A stretch of DNA of 64,000 nucleotides. Origin: Chelativorans sp. AA-79. Lineage in GTDB: Bacteria; Pseudomonadota; Alphaproteobacteria; Rhizobiales; Rhizobiaceae. The DNA is taken from contig NZ_CP120361.1 in the NCBI RefSeq assembly GCF_029457495.1, positions 310,001 to 374,000 on the forward strand. The letters run 5' to 3'. Positions 1 to 8,615 of the stretch are shown here, piece by piece. Each line of letters starts with the position of its first letter. Position 1 is the stretch's first letter. Below the pieces are notes generated by a model. That model was not told the origin of the DNA. It was given only the letters and a program-made list of their open reading frames with translations, and did no database searches. A program made the position numbers and the translations under genes.

Positions 1-297
1 GGCCTTCGATAACTCGTGCTTAACGTCGAAGCTCGAGTTGCGGATGTCAGCCACCGTGCTGGTGATGCTCACCTCGTCGCCGAAGCTGCAGGGCGCCAGA
101 AACTTGGCCCGGGTCTCGACCAGCGGACAGCCGGCGATGCCGAACTTTTCCACCATGATCTGCTTCGGCCAGCCAGCCGCCTCGTAAAGCATGGTGGTGC
201 AGTGGTCGAAAAAGGAGAAGTAGTTGGGGTTGAAGACGATCCCCGCCGGATCGCAATCGCCCCATTCGATGCGCCGCTCAAGCGTGTTGGTAAGCAT
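1..297 (-). CDS. Acyl-CoA thioesterase, 4-hydroxybenzoyl-CoA thioesterase-like (partial)
   Basis: The N-terminal 99 codons are present; the C-terminus runs off the left edge of the window. The protein starts MLTNTLERRIEWGDCDP and continues AGIVFNPNYFSFFD. This is the hot-dog-fold signature of 4-hydroxybenzoyl-CoA thioesterases, with the catalytic aspartate in DCDPAG (about residue 17). Family role: cytoplasmic hydrolysis of an acyl- or aroyl-CoA ester to the acid and CoA. It starts 33 bp after the O-demethylase stop on the same strand, so the two are probably co-transcribed. The start is the first in-frame ATG; the ribosome binding site is weak. The family call is firm, the substrate is not known. 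Confidence 0.85.
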   Translation of the reverse strand, partial: MLTNTLERRIEWGDCDPAGIVFNPNYFSFFDHCTTMLYEAAGWPKQIMVEKFGIAGCPLVETRAKFLAPCSFGDEVSITSTVADIRNSSFDVKHELSKA

Positions 298-330
298 CTG
301 TCCGCTCGCATTCGTTGACGATCCTCGCCA

Positions 331-1782
331 TTACACTCCCTCCAGCGATCCGCGCTTCACGCCGATCTCGCTGCGGTAGGACTGCGCCGCCTGGCTGATC
401 GGGCAGGGGGCGACGATGGCGCGGATCCTCACCTGGTCGTGCGGCTCGACATTGCCGGCGCTGCGCGCCCCGCCACCATCCTCGCCCCAGTGAAGGACGA
501 CTTCCGTGCCGTATTCGGCGAATTCCGGTTCTATGCTGCACAGCGACATCATCGCCCGTTCGTTTGCCGTATAGGTCGGATAGGTGGCGAGCCCGATCGT
601 CCTGCCCGCCTTGTCCGTCACCCGGTCGTAATGCATGCGCGCGCAGGCCGCCAGCGGCATGGTGATCGGCAGCGGATTGGCACTGCCCGTCTCGAACTGG
701 CTCTGCATGATTTCCAGCACGTCCTCGGCGTTCCACACCAGTGTCACCTTTTTCCGGTGCGGCGCGTCCTTCATGCGCTCCAGTGCGGCGCGGCCGACAT
801 AGTCGTGGTCGAACTTTACGAGATGGCCGTAGTTGAGGTCGTAGGGCGTGAGATAGTAGTCCTCGATATCCGGCGAATAGAAGCTGCCGCCGAGCGACAT
901 GCGCATCACGGCGTTCTTCGCCGTGAGCCAGTCCCGATAGGGCTTCAATTCCGGGCTCGTATAGACGGCGGAGACCGGCACGGCCCACCAGCCCGATTCG
1001 ATGACGGTGGTGAAATAGCCGATGGAGCCGATCTGCCGCAAGCCGAACTCCCGGCCGGCCGCCACCAGCGCGTTCTTGACCGTCTTGCGGTCCTCCCAGG
1101 GGCCGGAGAGCTCAAGCCCCGGCACGCCGCCCATGGTGTGGCGCATGCCGCGCACCCTGCAGCCGGCGATGTCGATGATGTCGGACTTGAAGAACTTTAT
1201 CTCCGGCAGCGGTCCACCGTGCAGCTTTTCCAGGAGATCCCAAGCTCTCGGCCCCTCCACCTGATAGCGGTAGAAATTGCGCTTTTTCGCCTTGTTGAGC
1301 GCCCACATCGGGTCGAGCTCGGCTTCCACATCGTAGCCGAGCGTCTCGGCGTTGAAGCGCACCCAGTCGGTCGTGGCGGGGTTGCCTACGACAATGAAAT
1401 GTTCCTCCTCCAGCCGATAGAGGATGGCGTCGCCGATCACGTGACCCTCCGGCGAGCAGGCGAGAAGCTGTTTCGCCGCCCCCACCTCGAATGTCCGGAA
1501 GGAATTGACGGCAAGGTACTGGCAGAGATCGAGCGCGCCGGGCCCCTTTAGATGCAGGCTGTCCATGTGGAAGCTCTGGTCGTGCAGGGCGACGGTTTCG
1601 CGCCAGGCCCGCTGCTCGTCCCGCCAGGTCGTGAATTCCGGCCGCACCGCATCGCCCGGCATCATCTGCGTGAAGATCGTCAGCGCGTTCTTCGGCGGGT
1701 TTCTGAACAAATGATCCACGATGCTCGGGACCTTCTCGATCAGGTCGCTCAGGGATTGCGGCTCTTGTGCATTGCTGGCCAT
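331..1782 (-). CDS. Tetrahydrofolate-dependent O-demethylase, LigM/DesA-like (GcvT family)
   Basis: A 483-residue GcvT-fold protein. From memory it resembles vanillate/syringate demethylases LigM and DesA (about 470 residues) along its length: a WRDEQ-AWRE block near residue 55, GHVIGDAI near 113, a GPRAWD...EKLHGG block in the middle, GVPGLELSGPWE, GSFYSPDIEDYY, and GHLVKFDHDYVGR towards the C-terminus. Family reaction: transfer of an aryl O-methyl group to tetrahydrofolate in the cytosol, giving 5-methyl-THF. It is clearly longer than DMSP demethylase DmdA (about 370 residues). It diverges from a TetR gene and a perfect palindrome lies 46 bp upstream of its start. The family is well supported; the exact substrate (vanillate, syringate or another methoxylated acid) is inferred. 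Confidence 0.82.
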   Translation of the reverse strand: MASNAQEPQSLSDLIEKVPSIVDHLFRNPPKNALTIFTQMMPGDAVRPEFTTWRDEQRAWRETVALHDQSFHMDSLHLKGPGALDLCQYLAVNSFRTFEVGAAKQLLACSPEGHVIGDAILYRLEEEHFIVVGNPATTDWVRFNAETLGYDVEAELDPMWALNKAKKRNFYRYQVEGPRAWDLLEKLHGGPLPEIKFFKSDIIDIAGCRVRGMRHTMGGVPGLELSGPWEDRKTVKNALVAAGREFGLRQIGSIGYFTTVIESGWWAVPVSAVYTSPELKPYRDWLTAKNAVMRMSLGGSFYSPDIEDYYLTPYDLNYGHLVKFDHDYVGRAALERMKDAPHRKKVTLVWNAEDVLEIMQSQFETGSANPLPITMPLAACARMHYDRVTDKAGRTIGLATYPTYTANERAMMSLCSIEPEFAEYGTEVVLHWGEDGGGARSAGNVEPHDQVRIRAIVAPCPISQAAQSYRSEIGVKRGSLEGV

Positions 1783-1827
1783 CGGACTGCCTTTCGGAAG
1801 AATTGTCGCTCGCCAAATTCACATTCA

Positions 1828-1845
1828 TTCTATAAACCTATAGAA
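1828..1845. promoter_or_regulatory. Perfect palindromic operator, probable TetR site 1
   Basis: TTCTATA and TATAGAA form perfect 7-bp arms around AACC. The site lies between the divergent O-demethylase (start at 1782) and tetR (start at 2027). A near-copy occurs at 2663-2680 before the ligase gene. Binding by the neighbouring TetR protein is an inference from position and repetition. Confidence 0.75.
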
Positions 1846-2026
1846 GAAATGACAATGGGGGATGATCGGGGGGTATGGCCGGACCGCAGGCTTGTCTCCA
1901 AACGCGCAGGCGGACGACGCGCGCCAAATGCAGGTGCGGGACGGTCCTCCCCTGTGCTTTCCATCGCCGTCCTTGCTGCGTACAACAGCGGCGTTGCGGG
2001 ATTCGGCCGGAGGCGGTGGAGAAACC

Positions 2027-2644
2027 ATGTCACGAGAGGTCCAATCGACCAAGAAGCCAGCCGGCCGGCCCGTCCGAAAGCGCCGTAAGGAAATCGTCGA
2101 TGCGGCCGCGCGCGTCTTTGCCGAGCGCGGCTATCACGGCGCTTCGACCCAGGATATCGCCGATCTTCTGGGCATGCGCCAGGCTAGCCTCTACTACTAT
2201 TTCGAATCCAAGGAGGCCGCGCTCGAGGAGGTTTGCGCCCGGGGCACCGCGGGCTTTGTGGAAGCCGCCGAAGCGATCCTCAAGAACGGCAGCTCCGCGG
2301 AGGAAAAGCTGCGCGCGCTCCTCGCCGCCCACATAACCCCGCTCGGCGACCGCGCCGACTACATGCTCACCTTCCTGAACGAGCGCAAATGGCTGCCGCG
2401 CGAGAGCCGGCGCCGCATCGGGCGCCTGTCGCGGCGGCTCGAGGCCATCTTCGAGCGAGTGATCCGTGAGGGCATGCGCAGCGGTGAATTCCGCAGCGAT
2501 CTTAATCCGCGGCTTACGGCACTCGCCATGCTTGGCATGATGAATTCGGTGGCGATCTGGCATCACCGCGAGAGCGCGACGCTCGACCACATCGCCGAAA
2601 CCCTGTCCGACCTCGTCCTCAAGGGCGCCGTCTCGGATGGCTGA
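2027..2644 (+). CDS. TetR/AcrR-family transcriptional regulator
   Basis: A 205-residue one-component repressor. The N-terminal helix-turn-helix spans about residues 15-62 (IVDAAARVFAERGYHG, then TQDIADLLGM and SLYYYFESKEAAL), typical of TetR. The C-terminal ligand and dimer domain resembles the group that senses acyl-CoA or hydrophobic ligands, which would fit the adjacent acyl-CoA ligase. The ATG at 2027 is chosen because GGAGGCGGTGGAG sits just upstream; the frame is open further upstream. It is flanked by two copies of one palindrome (1828-1845 and 2663-2680), so it probably represses itself, the divergent demethylase-thioesterase pair and the downstream ligase-ABC operon. The ligand is unknown. 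Confidence 0.9.
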   Translation: MSREVQSTKKPAGRPVRKRRKEIVDAAARVFAERGYHGASTQDIADLLGMRQASLYYYFESKEAALEEVCARGTAGFVEAAEAILKNGSSAEEKLRALLAAHITPLGDRADYMLTFLNERKWLPRESRRRIGRLSRRLEAIFERVIREGMRSGEFRSDLNPRLTALAMLGMMNSVAIWHHRESATLDHIAETLSDLVLKGAVSDG

Positions 2645-2662
2645 GGCTGCGGAGGGCAAAAT

Positions 2663-2680
2663 TTTTATAGATCTATAGAA
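2663..2680. promoter_or_regulatory. Palindromic operator, probable TetR site 2
   Basis: TTTTATA-GATC-TATAGAA matches the site at 1828-1845 in 13 of the 14 arm positions and has the same 4-bp spacer. Partial dyad symmetry extends outwards (AAA at 2659-2661 against TTT at 2682-2684). It lies between the tetR stop (2644) and the ligase start, where a repressor would block the ligase-transporter operon. Confidence 0.72.
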
Positions 2681-2747
2681 TTTTGCAGTCCGATCGGCTA
2701 TGGTGCAGCCTCGGACACCGACAGAACCCGTGGATCGGGGGCGATGG

Positions 2748-4601
2748 ATGCACGCGCATTTGGCCGAGTATGAAAGGCTTCGCCGCACCACGGCGCCGAC
2801 GCTGCTGTGCGAGCGCGCCAGGGCCGAGCCGGACGGCGTCGCCTTCCGCGCGAAGCGCCGCGGCATCTATCGCGAGCGGAGTTGGGCCGGCTATGCCACG
2901 GCCGTCGCCCGCTGTGCTGCCGCCTTCCGCAAGCTGGGGCTGGAACCGGGCGACCGCGTCGCCATCATGGGGGATCCTTGCGAGGAATGGGTGATCGCCG
3001 ATCTTGCCGCCCAGGCGATTGGCTGCGTGACCTACGGCATCTACCCGACCGCCTCGGCCGAGGAACTCGAATACCAGATGCGCGACGGCGGTGCGGCGCT
3101 CTTCGTCTCCGAGGACCAAGAATATGTCGACAAGATCCTCGCCGTCGCCGACCGGCTGACGGCGCTGCGCCACATCGTCGTCATAGATGATACCGCTCTC
3201 TTCGCCTATGACGACCCGCGTCTCCTCACCTATCAGCGGATTGTGGAAGCGGAATCGGCGGGCCTCGATTGGTTGGAAGAGCAGTCCTCGAAACTCGATC
3301 CCGCCGCGCCCGCCTTCATCGTCTATACGTCCGGCACGACGGGCGCGCCCAAAGGCGCGGTGATCGCCCATGGCAAGCATCTGGCCGCGACCTACAACAT
3401 CGTCACCCATTATCCGATGCTGACCGAGAAGGAGCAGCGCACGGTCGTCTTCCTGCCGCTCTGCCATGTACTCGGCCGGGACATCGCCGTCACCATGCCG
3501 CTCTTCTCGCGCCTCGTGCCGCACTACGGCGAAGATCTCGAGGACCTTTCGACCACCTTCTTCGAGGTCGCGCCGACGGTGCTCTTCACCGTCCCGCGCT
3601 ATCTGCAGAAATTCGCCTCGCAGATCCTGATCGGCATCTCGAATTCCACCGGCATCAAGCGCACGGCCTACGAGTTCGCCATGCGGGTCGCCCGGTGGGA
3701 GGGCAGGCGCCCGGCAATCGACAATACCGCCTTCGCCGCCGCCTGGGCGGCGGTTTTCCGCCCCATCCTCAACAAGCTCGGCTTCGACCGGCTGGAGCTC
3801 GTCATCTCCGGGGGCGCGCCGCTGCCCGGCGAGACGGCGGCGCTGTGGCAGATCTACGGCATCAACGTGCTTGAAATGTACGGCCAGACCGAAACGGCGG
3901 GCGGCATCGTGGCCGGCCAGCAGGGTCCCTATGCGAAGCCGGGTACCGTGGGCAGCGTTCCCGCCGGCTGGGAGGTGCGGCTGGCGGAGGACGGCGAAAT
4001 TCACGTGCGGAGCCCCGATCTCTTCGAAGGCTACTGGAACAACGAGGAAGCCACGAAAGGCGCCTTCGCGGAAGACGGCTGGCTGCGCACAGGCGATATC
4101 GGCACCTGGGAGGACGGCAGCCTGCGCCTGATCGACCGGGCGCGCGACTTCATCGTCACCTCCGGCGGCAAGACCATATCGCCCGCCTATATCGAGAACG
4201 TGATGCGGGCGAGCCCCTATCTGAGCGAAGTCGTTGTCTTCGGCCACGGCCGCAAATATCTCACCGCGCTGGTGGAAATCGATTTCGACATGGTGGCCGA
4301 CTGGGCCCGCGCCAACGATGTGGCCTATTCCGGCTTCACCAATCTCGCCGAGAACCCGCGCACGCGCGAATTGATCCAGGCCGAGATCGCGCGCGGCAAC
4401 GAGAAACTGGCGCGGGTGGAGCAGATCAAGGCTTTCCGCATCCTGCCCAAAATGCTGGACCCGGAGGAGGACGGCGAGCCGGTGACGCCGACGCGAAAGG
4501 TCAAGCGCACGCTGATGTATGAGAGATTCAAGCCGCTCGTTGACGAGATGTACGACGACCGGGAGGAGCGGCTGGTCGCCGCTGCCGTGGGCGCCGGCTG
4601 A
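2748..4601 (+). CDS. AMP-forming acyl-CoA ligase, FadD15-like long-chain type
   Basis: A cytosolic adenylate-forming enzyme: carboxylic acid + ATP + CoA gives acyl-CoA + AMP + PPi. The P-loop-like YTSGTTGAPKG is near residue 193, followed by EMYGQTETAGG (A5 motif), GWLRTGDIG and the hinge RARDFIVTSGGKTISP, all intact. Length is 617 residues from the ATG at 2748, which has GGGGGCG upstream; an in-frame ATG at 2700 would give 633 residues but has no ribosome binding site. The overall shape is that of long-chain or FadD15-type ligases rather than 4-coumarate ligases, yet the neighbours (O-demethylase, 4-HBA-CoA-type thioesterase) suggest an aromatic acid. First gene of a six-gene operon with an ABC importer. 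Substrate unresolved. Confidence 0.87.
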   Translation: MHAHLAEYERLRRTTAPTLLCERARAEPDGVAFRAKRRGIYRERSWAGYATAVARCAAAFRKLGLEPGDRVAIMGDPCEEWVIADLAAQAIGCVTYGIYPTASAEELEYQMRDGGAALFVSEDQEYVDKILAVADRLTALRHIVVIDDTALFAYDDPRLLTYQRIVEAESAGLDWLEEQSSKLDPAAPAFIVYTSGTTGAPKGAVIAHGKHLAATYNIVTHYPMLTEKEQRTVVFLPLCHVLGRDIAVTMPLFSRLVPHYGEDLEDLSTTFFEVAPTVLFTVPRYLQKFASQILIGISNSTGIKRTAYEFAMRVARWEGRRPAIDNTAFAAAWAAVFRPILNKLGFDRLELVISGGAPLPGETAALWQIYGINVLEMYGQTETAGGIVAGQQGPYAKPGTVGSVPAGWEVRLAEDGEIHVRSPDLFEGYWNNEEATKGAFAEDGWLRTGDIGTWEDGSLRLIDRARDFIVTSGGKTISPAYIENVMRASPYLSEVVVFGHGRKYLTALVEIDFDMVADWARANDVAYSGFTNLAENPRTRELIQAEIARGNEKLARVEQIKAFRILPKMLDPEEDGEPVTPTRKVKRTLMYERFKPLVDEMYDDREERLVAAAVGAG

Positions 4602-4655
4602 TTTGCTTGGAGTGAACGCGCGGACGTCAAGCCGCTGCGACAGGGAGGAACGACA

Positions 4656-5822
4656 ATGAAGACGATGAAGTGGAGCATGCTCGTCGGGCTGGCAACGGCG
4701 CTCGCCGCGCCATGGGCCCATGCGCAGGAAGCGCTGAAGATCGGGCTTACCGGCGCGTTGACCGGGCCCGTCGCCGGCACCTATGCGCCGGCCGTGGAAG
4801 GCCTGCGGATCTACATCGACAGGGTCAACGAGGCCGGCGGAATCGACGGCAGACAGATCGAGCTCCTGCTTCAGGACGATGGCGCGGAGCCCTCGCGGGC
4901 GGCGGCCAACGCCAAGCGCTTCCTGACGCAGGATGGCGTGGTGATGCTCCTGAATGCGAGCCTCTCCTCAACCTATGCGCCGGTGATCGCCGAGGCGAAG
5001 CGGGCGGGCGTGCCGCTTCTCTTCACCGCTGCGGCCTGCCCGCCGGAGGTCTTCCCGCCGGCCGACCCGAACCTCTTCTGCGCCACTGCCTTTGGCACCG
5101 AATATGACAGCCGTGCAGCACTCGACTTCATCGAGGAGACGGCCGGCACCGACGTGAAGATCGGCTTCCAGGCCATGGCCATTCCCGTGTCGCGTGGCGA
5201 GATCGATTATGCCGAGGGTCTGGCGGAGGGAATGGGCATGACGCCGGTGGCCAAGGAGATCACCCCGCCGCCTGCCCCGGACTATTCGCCCTTTGCCAGC
5301 AACATCAACAGCGCCGGCGCCGAATGGGTCTGGTCCTGGGCCCCTTGGGGATCGCAGATCAAGACCTTCGAGGCGCTGCGCCGGCTCGGCTGGGAGGGCC
5401 AATACCTGGCTTGGGCCCATCTGGAGGCCGAGAGCGAGCTGGAGCGGGTGAAGGATCCCGGCTTCTACATCCTGGGCGCGAACGCGCTCTTTGCCGAAGA
5501 CCTGCCGGTGATGCAGGAGATCGCCGATGCGGCAAAGGCGGCAGGAGCCGAGTATCCGGCCAATCAGATGACCGAGGGATGGATCGCCGGCATGGTGATC
5601 GAGGCGGCGCTTGCTTCGGCGGAGGATCCGGCTTCCGCAGATTCCGTGCGCGAGGCCATGTCGGGTTTGAGCGTCGATACCGAGGGTCTGCGCGGCGGCC
5701 CGCTCGAATGGACGGAGGAGAACCACTTCCGCACCGAGCAGCACTACAAGGTCTATCGCTGGAATACCGAAAACGGCAGCATCGAGACGGTGTCAGGCTG
5801 GACGACCTATTCGGTCGAATAG
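4656..5822 (+). CDS. ABC transporter periplasmic substrate-binding protein, Liv/aromatic type
   Basis: 388 residues with a clear Sec signal peptide (MKTMKWSMLVGLATALAAPW, cleavage after AHA at about residue 23). The mature protein begins EALKIGLTGALTGPVAG, the standard start of type I periplasmic binding proteins of the branched-chain amino acid (HAAT) class. It continues with NEAGGIDGRQIELLLQDD, also typical. GGGAGGAACGACA precedes the ATG. In alphaproteobacteria this class binds amino acids but also aromatic acids. Linkage to the acyl-CoA ligase and O-demethylase favours a carboxylic acid over leucine here; a separate canonical Liv system exists at 56298-62099. Ligand identity is inferred. 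Confidence 0.88.
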   Translation: MKTMKWSMLVGLATALAAPWAHAQEALKIGLTGALTGPVAGTYAPAVEGLRIYIDRVNEAGGIDGRQIELLLQDDGAEPSRAAANAKRFLTQDGVVMLLNASLSSTYAPVIAEAKRAGVPLLFTAAACPPEVFPPADPNLFCATAFGTEYDSRAALDFIEETAGTDVKIGFQAMAIPVSRGEIDYAEGLAEGMGMTPVAKEITPPPAPDYSPFASNINSAGAEWVWSWAPWGSQIKTFEALRRLGWEGQYLAWAHLEAESELERVKDPGFYILGANALFAEDLPVMQEIADAAKAAGAEYPANQMTEGWIAGMVIEAALASAEDPASADSVREAMSGLSVDTEGLRGGPLEWTEENHFRTEQHYKVYRWNTENGSIETVSGWTTYSVE

Positions 5823-5867
5823 TCCCAACCTTGCCACGGAAGAAACGAAGCGATTGGGCGGGCTCCC

Positions 5868-6740
5868 TTGCAGTTTGTAGTCAATATCCTTGTGCTCGCG
5901 GCGATCTACGCGCTGATCGCCTGCGGCTATGTGCTCATTTACCGGGTGAGCCGGGTGCTCAATCTCGCCCATGGCGAGCTGATGATGCTCGGCGCCTACA
6001 TGCTGGCGGCAACGGCCTCGGTCTTTTCCATGAGCCCGGTCGTAGCGGTCGTGGTCGCGGCCCTGCTCAGCCTTGCCGTGGGCGGCATGGTCTATCTCTT
6101 CCTCATGCGGCGCATGACGGGCGAGATGGTGCTTGCGGCGGTGCTGACGACCGTGGCGCTGGGCATATTGATCCGCGGCGCGATCATTCTCATCTGGTCG
6201 GCCCAGCATTACCATCCGCGGGCGATGCTCGGCTGGGAGAACCCCGTCATCACGCTTCCGGGCGATGCGCGTATCTCGCTCTACGCCGCGCTCCTGATCG
6301 TGGCGACCGTCATCGTCTATGGCGGGCTCTTCCTGTTCCTACGCTTCGGCCGCTGGGGCATGCGCATGCGGGCGGCCGGACAGGATCCGCTTCTGGCAGC
6401 CCAGCGCGGCATTAACCTGCATGCCGTCTTCGCCCTCGCCTGGGGACTCTCCACCTTCACCGGCGCGCTGGCGGGCGTCCTGATCGCGCTCGATTCGGGG
6501 CTCGACAGCACCATGGTGATGATCGGGCTGAAGGCGTTTCCCGCAGCCCTCGTCGGCGGGCTCGACAGCCTGGCGGGCGCGCTTGTGGGTGCGCTCATCA
6601 TCGCCGCCGCCGAGGTCGGCGTTATCCGTTTCGTCGATCCGCTGCTGGCGGACGTGGTGCCCTTCGTCATTTTGATCGCGATGCTGGTGATCCGGCCATG
6701 GGGTCTGTTCGGGACGCGCGAGGAACTCGACCGTGTCTAA
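5868..6740 (+). CDS. ABC transporter inner-membrane permease, LivH-type
   Basis: 290 residues of alternating hydrophobic segments, beginning MQFVVNILVLAAIYALIACG and followed by the LivH-typical LNLAHGELMMLGAYM. A conserved GLKAFPAALVGGLDSLAGA block near residue 225 corresponds to the LivH EAA-like cytoplasmic loop. The start is TTG; no in-frame ATG fits the family N-terminus. It would form one half of the membrane channel with the following LivM-type permease. It follows the binding-protein gene by 45 bp. Confidence 0.87.
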   Translation: MQFVVNILVLAAIYALIACGYVLIYRVSRVLNLAHGELMMLGAYMLAATASVFSMSPVVAVVVAALLSLAVGGMVYLFLMRRMTGEMVLAAVLTTVALGILIRGAIILIWSAQHYHPRAMLGWENPVITLPGDARISLYAALLIVATVIVYGGLFLFLRFGRWGMRMRAAGQDPLLAAQRGINLHAVFALAWGLSTFTGALAGVLIALDSGLDSTMVMIGLKAFPAALVGGLDSLAGALVGALIIAAAEVGVIRFVDPLLADVVPFVILIAMLVIRPWGLFGTREELDRV

Positions 6741-7812
6741 GCCCCTGCCGTCGGCGAGCGGCCATTTCCGCCGTTCCTATGCGGACGAGTTCCGCCTGGT
6801 CGAGACCCGTTTCGCGAAAGCATCGACCGCTGCCTTCACTCTCCTCCTCGTGGGCTTTCCCTTTCTCGCTTCGCCTTTCTATGTCGATCTGGCGACCCAG
6901 GTGTTTCTGGCCGCCATCGGCGCGCTTGCGCTCATGCTGCTCACGGGCATTGCCGGCCAGATCAGCCTCGGCCATGCCGGCCTGCTTGCCGCCGGCGCCT
7001 TTACCACCGGCATCCTCTACAAGGAGCTTGCCGCGCCTTTCTGGGTGGCGCTGCCGGCCGCCGCCTTCGCCGGCGCGCTGCTGGGCGTCGTGTTCGGCCT
7101 GCCGTCGCTTCGCCTGCGCGGGCTCTATCTGGCCGTTTCCACCTTGGCACTGCATTTTCTCGTCGTCTATCTCGGCGGCGAGTACGAGACGCGGCGCGGC
7201 TTCTCGACCGGCATCCTCATCGACCCGCCTGTGGTATTCGGCTACGAGATCTATGCGCCGCGCGTCTGGTATTTCGTGCTGCTGGCCACGGTGGGACTTG
7301 CGCTCCTCGTCTGCATCAACCTGATGCGTTCGCGCTCCGGCCGCGCCTGGCGTGCGATCCGTTCCAACGAGACGGTGGCTGAGGCGCTCGGCATCGGCAT
7401 CGCCCGCTACAAGCTGCTTGCCTTCGTCATCACCTCGGCGATGACGGCGGTCGCCGGCGCGCTCTTTGCCTATTACCGTGGTTTCGTGTCGATCGAGGCC
7501 TTTTCACTCTATCTGACGATCCAATATGTCGCCATGATCATCATCGGCGGCATGGGTAGCCTGCTCGGCGCGCTGCTCGGCGCCCTCTTCGTCACCCTCT
7601 TTCCCTATCTGATCGAAGGCCTCATGGCCGCGCTTCCGGGGGCGGACCGTCTCGCAGGCTCCGTCTTCGCCGTCAACTATGCCGCCTTCGGCATGGTGAT
7701 GATCCTCTTCCTGGTCTTCGAGCCGCAGGGACTGGTCGGCATCTGGCGCAGGGTGCGCAATTATTTCCTCCTCTGGCCCTTCCGCCAGAAAGCGCTGGGA
7801 GAGCGGCCATGA
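6733..7812 (+). CDS. ABC transporter inner-membrane permease, LivM-type
   Basis: 359 residues. After about 35 cytoplasmic residues come repeated membrane segments, then GQISLGHAGLLAAGAF (LivM signature), LRLRGLYLAVSTLALHFL, and a loop GRAWRAIRSNETVAEALGIG, which matches the LivM coupling loop that docks with the ATPases. The gene starts with GTG and overlaps the LivH-type gene by 8 bp, indicating translational coupling. It is the second transmembrane subunit of the importer. Confidence 0.87.
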   Translation: MSKPLPSASGHFRRSYADEFRLVETRFAKASTAAFTLLLVGFPFLASPFYVDLATQVFLAAIGALALMLLTGIAGQISLGHAGLLAAGAFTTGILYKELAAPFWVALPAAAFAGALLGVVFGLPSLRLRGLYLAVSTLALHFLVVYLGGEYETRRGFSTGILIDPPVVFGYEIYAPRVWYFVLLATVGLALLVCINLMRSRSGRAWRAIRSNETVAEALGIGIARYKLLAFVITSAMTAVAGALFAYYRGFVSIEAFSLYLTIQYVAMIIIGGMGSLLGALLGALFVTLFPYLIEGLMAALPGADRLAGSVFAVNYAAFGMVMILFLVFEPQGLVGIWRRVRNYFLLWPFRQKALGERP

Positions 7813-8615
7813 CGGCAGCGCCGCCGCTCCTTGCCGTCGACAAGCTGGAGGTCGTCTATCAGCGGGCGATAACGGCTATCCAGGGTGTGAGCCTGAAGGT
7901 GGAGGAGGGGCAGATCGTTGCCGTGCTCGGCACCAACGGTGCGGGCAAGACGACGACGCTGCGCGCCATATCCGGCTTTCTCGGCCTCGACGACGCGCGG
8001 GTGACGGAAGGCACCATCCTCCTTCGCGGCGCGCATCTCGAGAACCGCCCGCCGCACGAGATCACCCGCCGGGGGCTGGCCCTCGTGCCGGAGCGCGACA
8101 AGGTCTTCCCCAACCTGACGGTCGCCGAGAATCTGGCCGTCGTGCCGCGCCGCCACGCCGGCGGCGATGGCCGCTCCATGGAGGAGGTCGTCTATCACTT
8201 CTTCCCGCGCCTTGCCGAGTTGCGCCGGCGCGTGGCGGGCCTGCTTTCGGGCGGCGAGCGGCAGATGCTGGCGATCGCCTCCGGGTTGATGTGTGGGCCA
8301 GACCTGCTTCTGATCGACGAGCTTTCCCTCGGCCTGGCGCCGGTCGCCGTCGGCAAGCTGACGGAAAGCCTTGTCCAGATCCGCGCCGAACTCGGCATCA
8401 GTATTCTGCTTGTCGAGCAGAGCGCGAGCGTGGCGCTCAGGATCGCCGATTACGGCTACGTGCTGGAGAACGGCCGGGTGGTACTGGATGGCGACGCCCA
8501 GCGCCTGCTCGGTCATGCGGACATACAGGAGTTCTATCTGGGCCATGCGGGGGGCGACCGGCGAAGCTATCGCGACGTCAAGCAATATCGGCGCAGCCGG
8601 AGGTGGTATGGCTGA
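7809..8615 (+). CDS. ABC transporter ATPase, LivF-type
   Basis: 268-residue cytoplasmic nucleotide-binding subunit. Walker A GTNGAGKTT is near residue 42, the ABC signature LSGGERQ near 147, Walker B LLLIDE near 170, and a switch-region LLVEQSA near 203. LALVPERDKVFPNLTV is characteristic of LivF. The ATG overlaps the previous stop by 4 bp (ATGA). The basic C-terminal tail (VKQYRRSRRWYG) is slightly longer than in a typical LivF. It powers the importer together with the LivG-type ATPase. Confidence 0.88.
   Translation: MTAAPPLLAVDKLEVVYQRAITAIQGVSLKVEEGQIVAVLGTNGAGKTTTLRAISGFLGLDDARVTEGTILLRGAHLENRPPHEITRRGLALVPERDKVFPNLTVAENLAVVPRRHAGGDGRSMEEVVYHFFPRLAELRRRVAGLLSGGERQMLAIASGLMCGPDLLLIDELSLGLAPVAVGKLTESLVQIRAELGISILLVEQSASVALRIADYGYVLENGRVVLDGDAQRLLGHADIQEFYLGHAGGDRRSYRDVKQYRRSRRWYG

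Noticed and set aside
439..1551. A 370-codon plus-strand frame over the O-demethylase
   Set aside because: The minus-strand gene carries extended LigM/DesA similarity; the plus-strand translation is low-complexity and unrecognisable.
2673..4721. A 682-codon minus-strand open frame across the acyl-CoA ligase
   Set aside because: It is a composition shadow of a well-supported ligase with all adenylation motifs; the antisense product has no recognisable domain.
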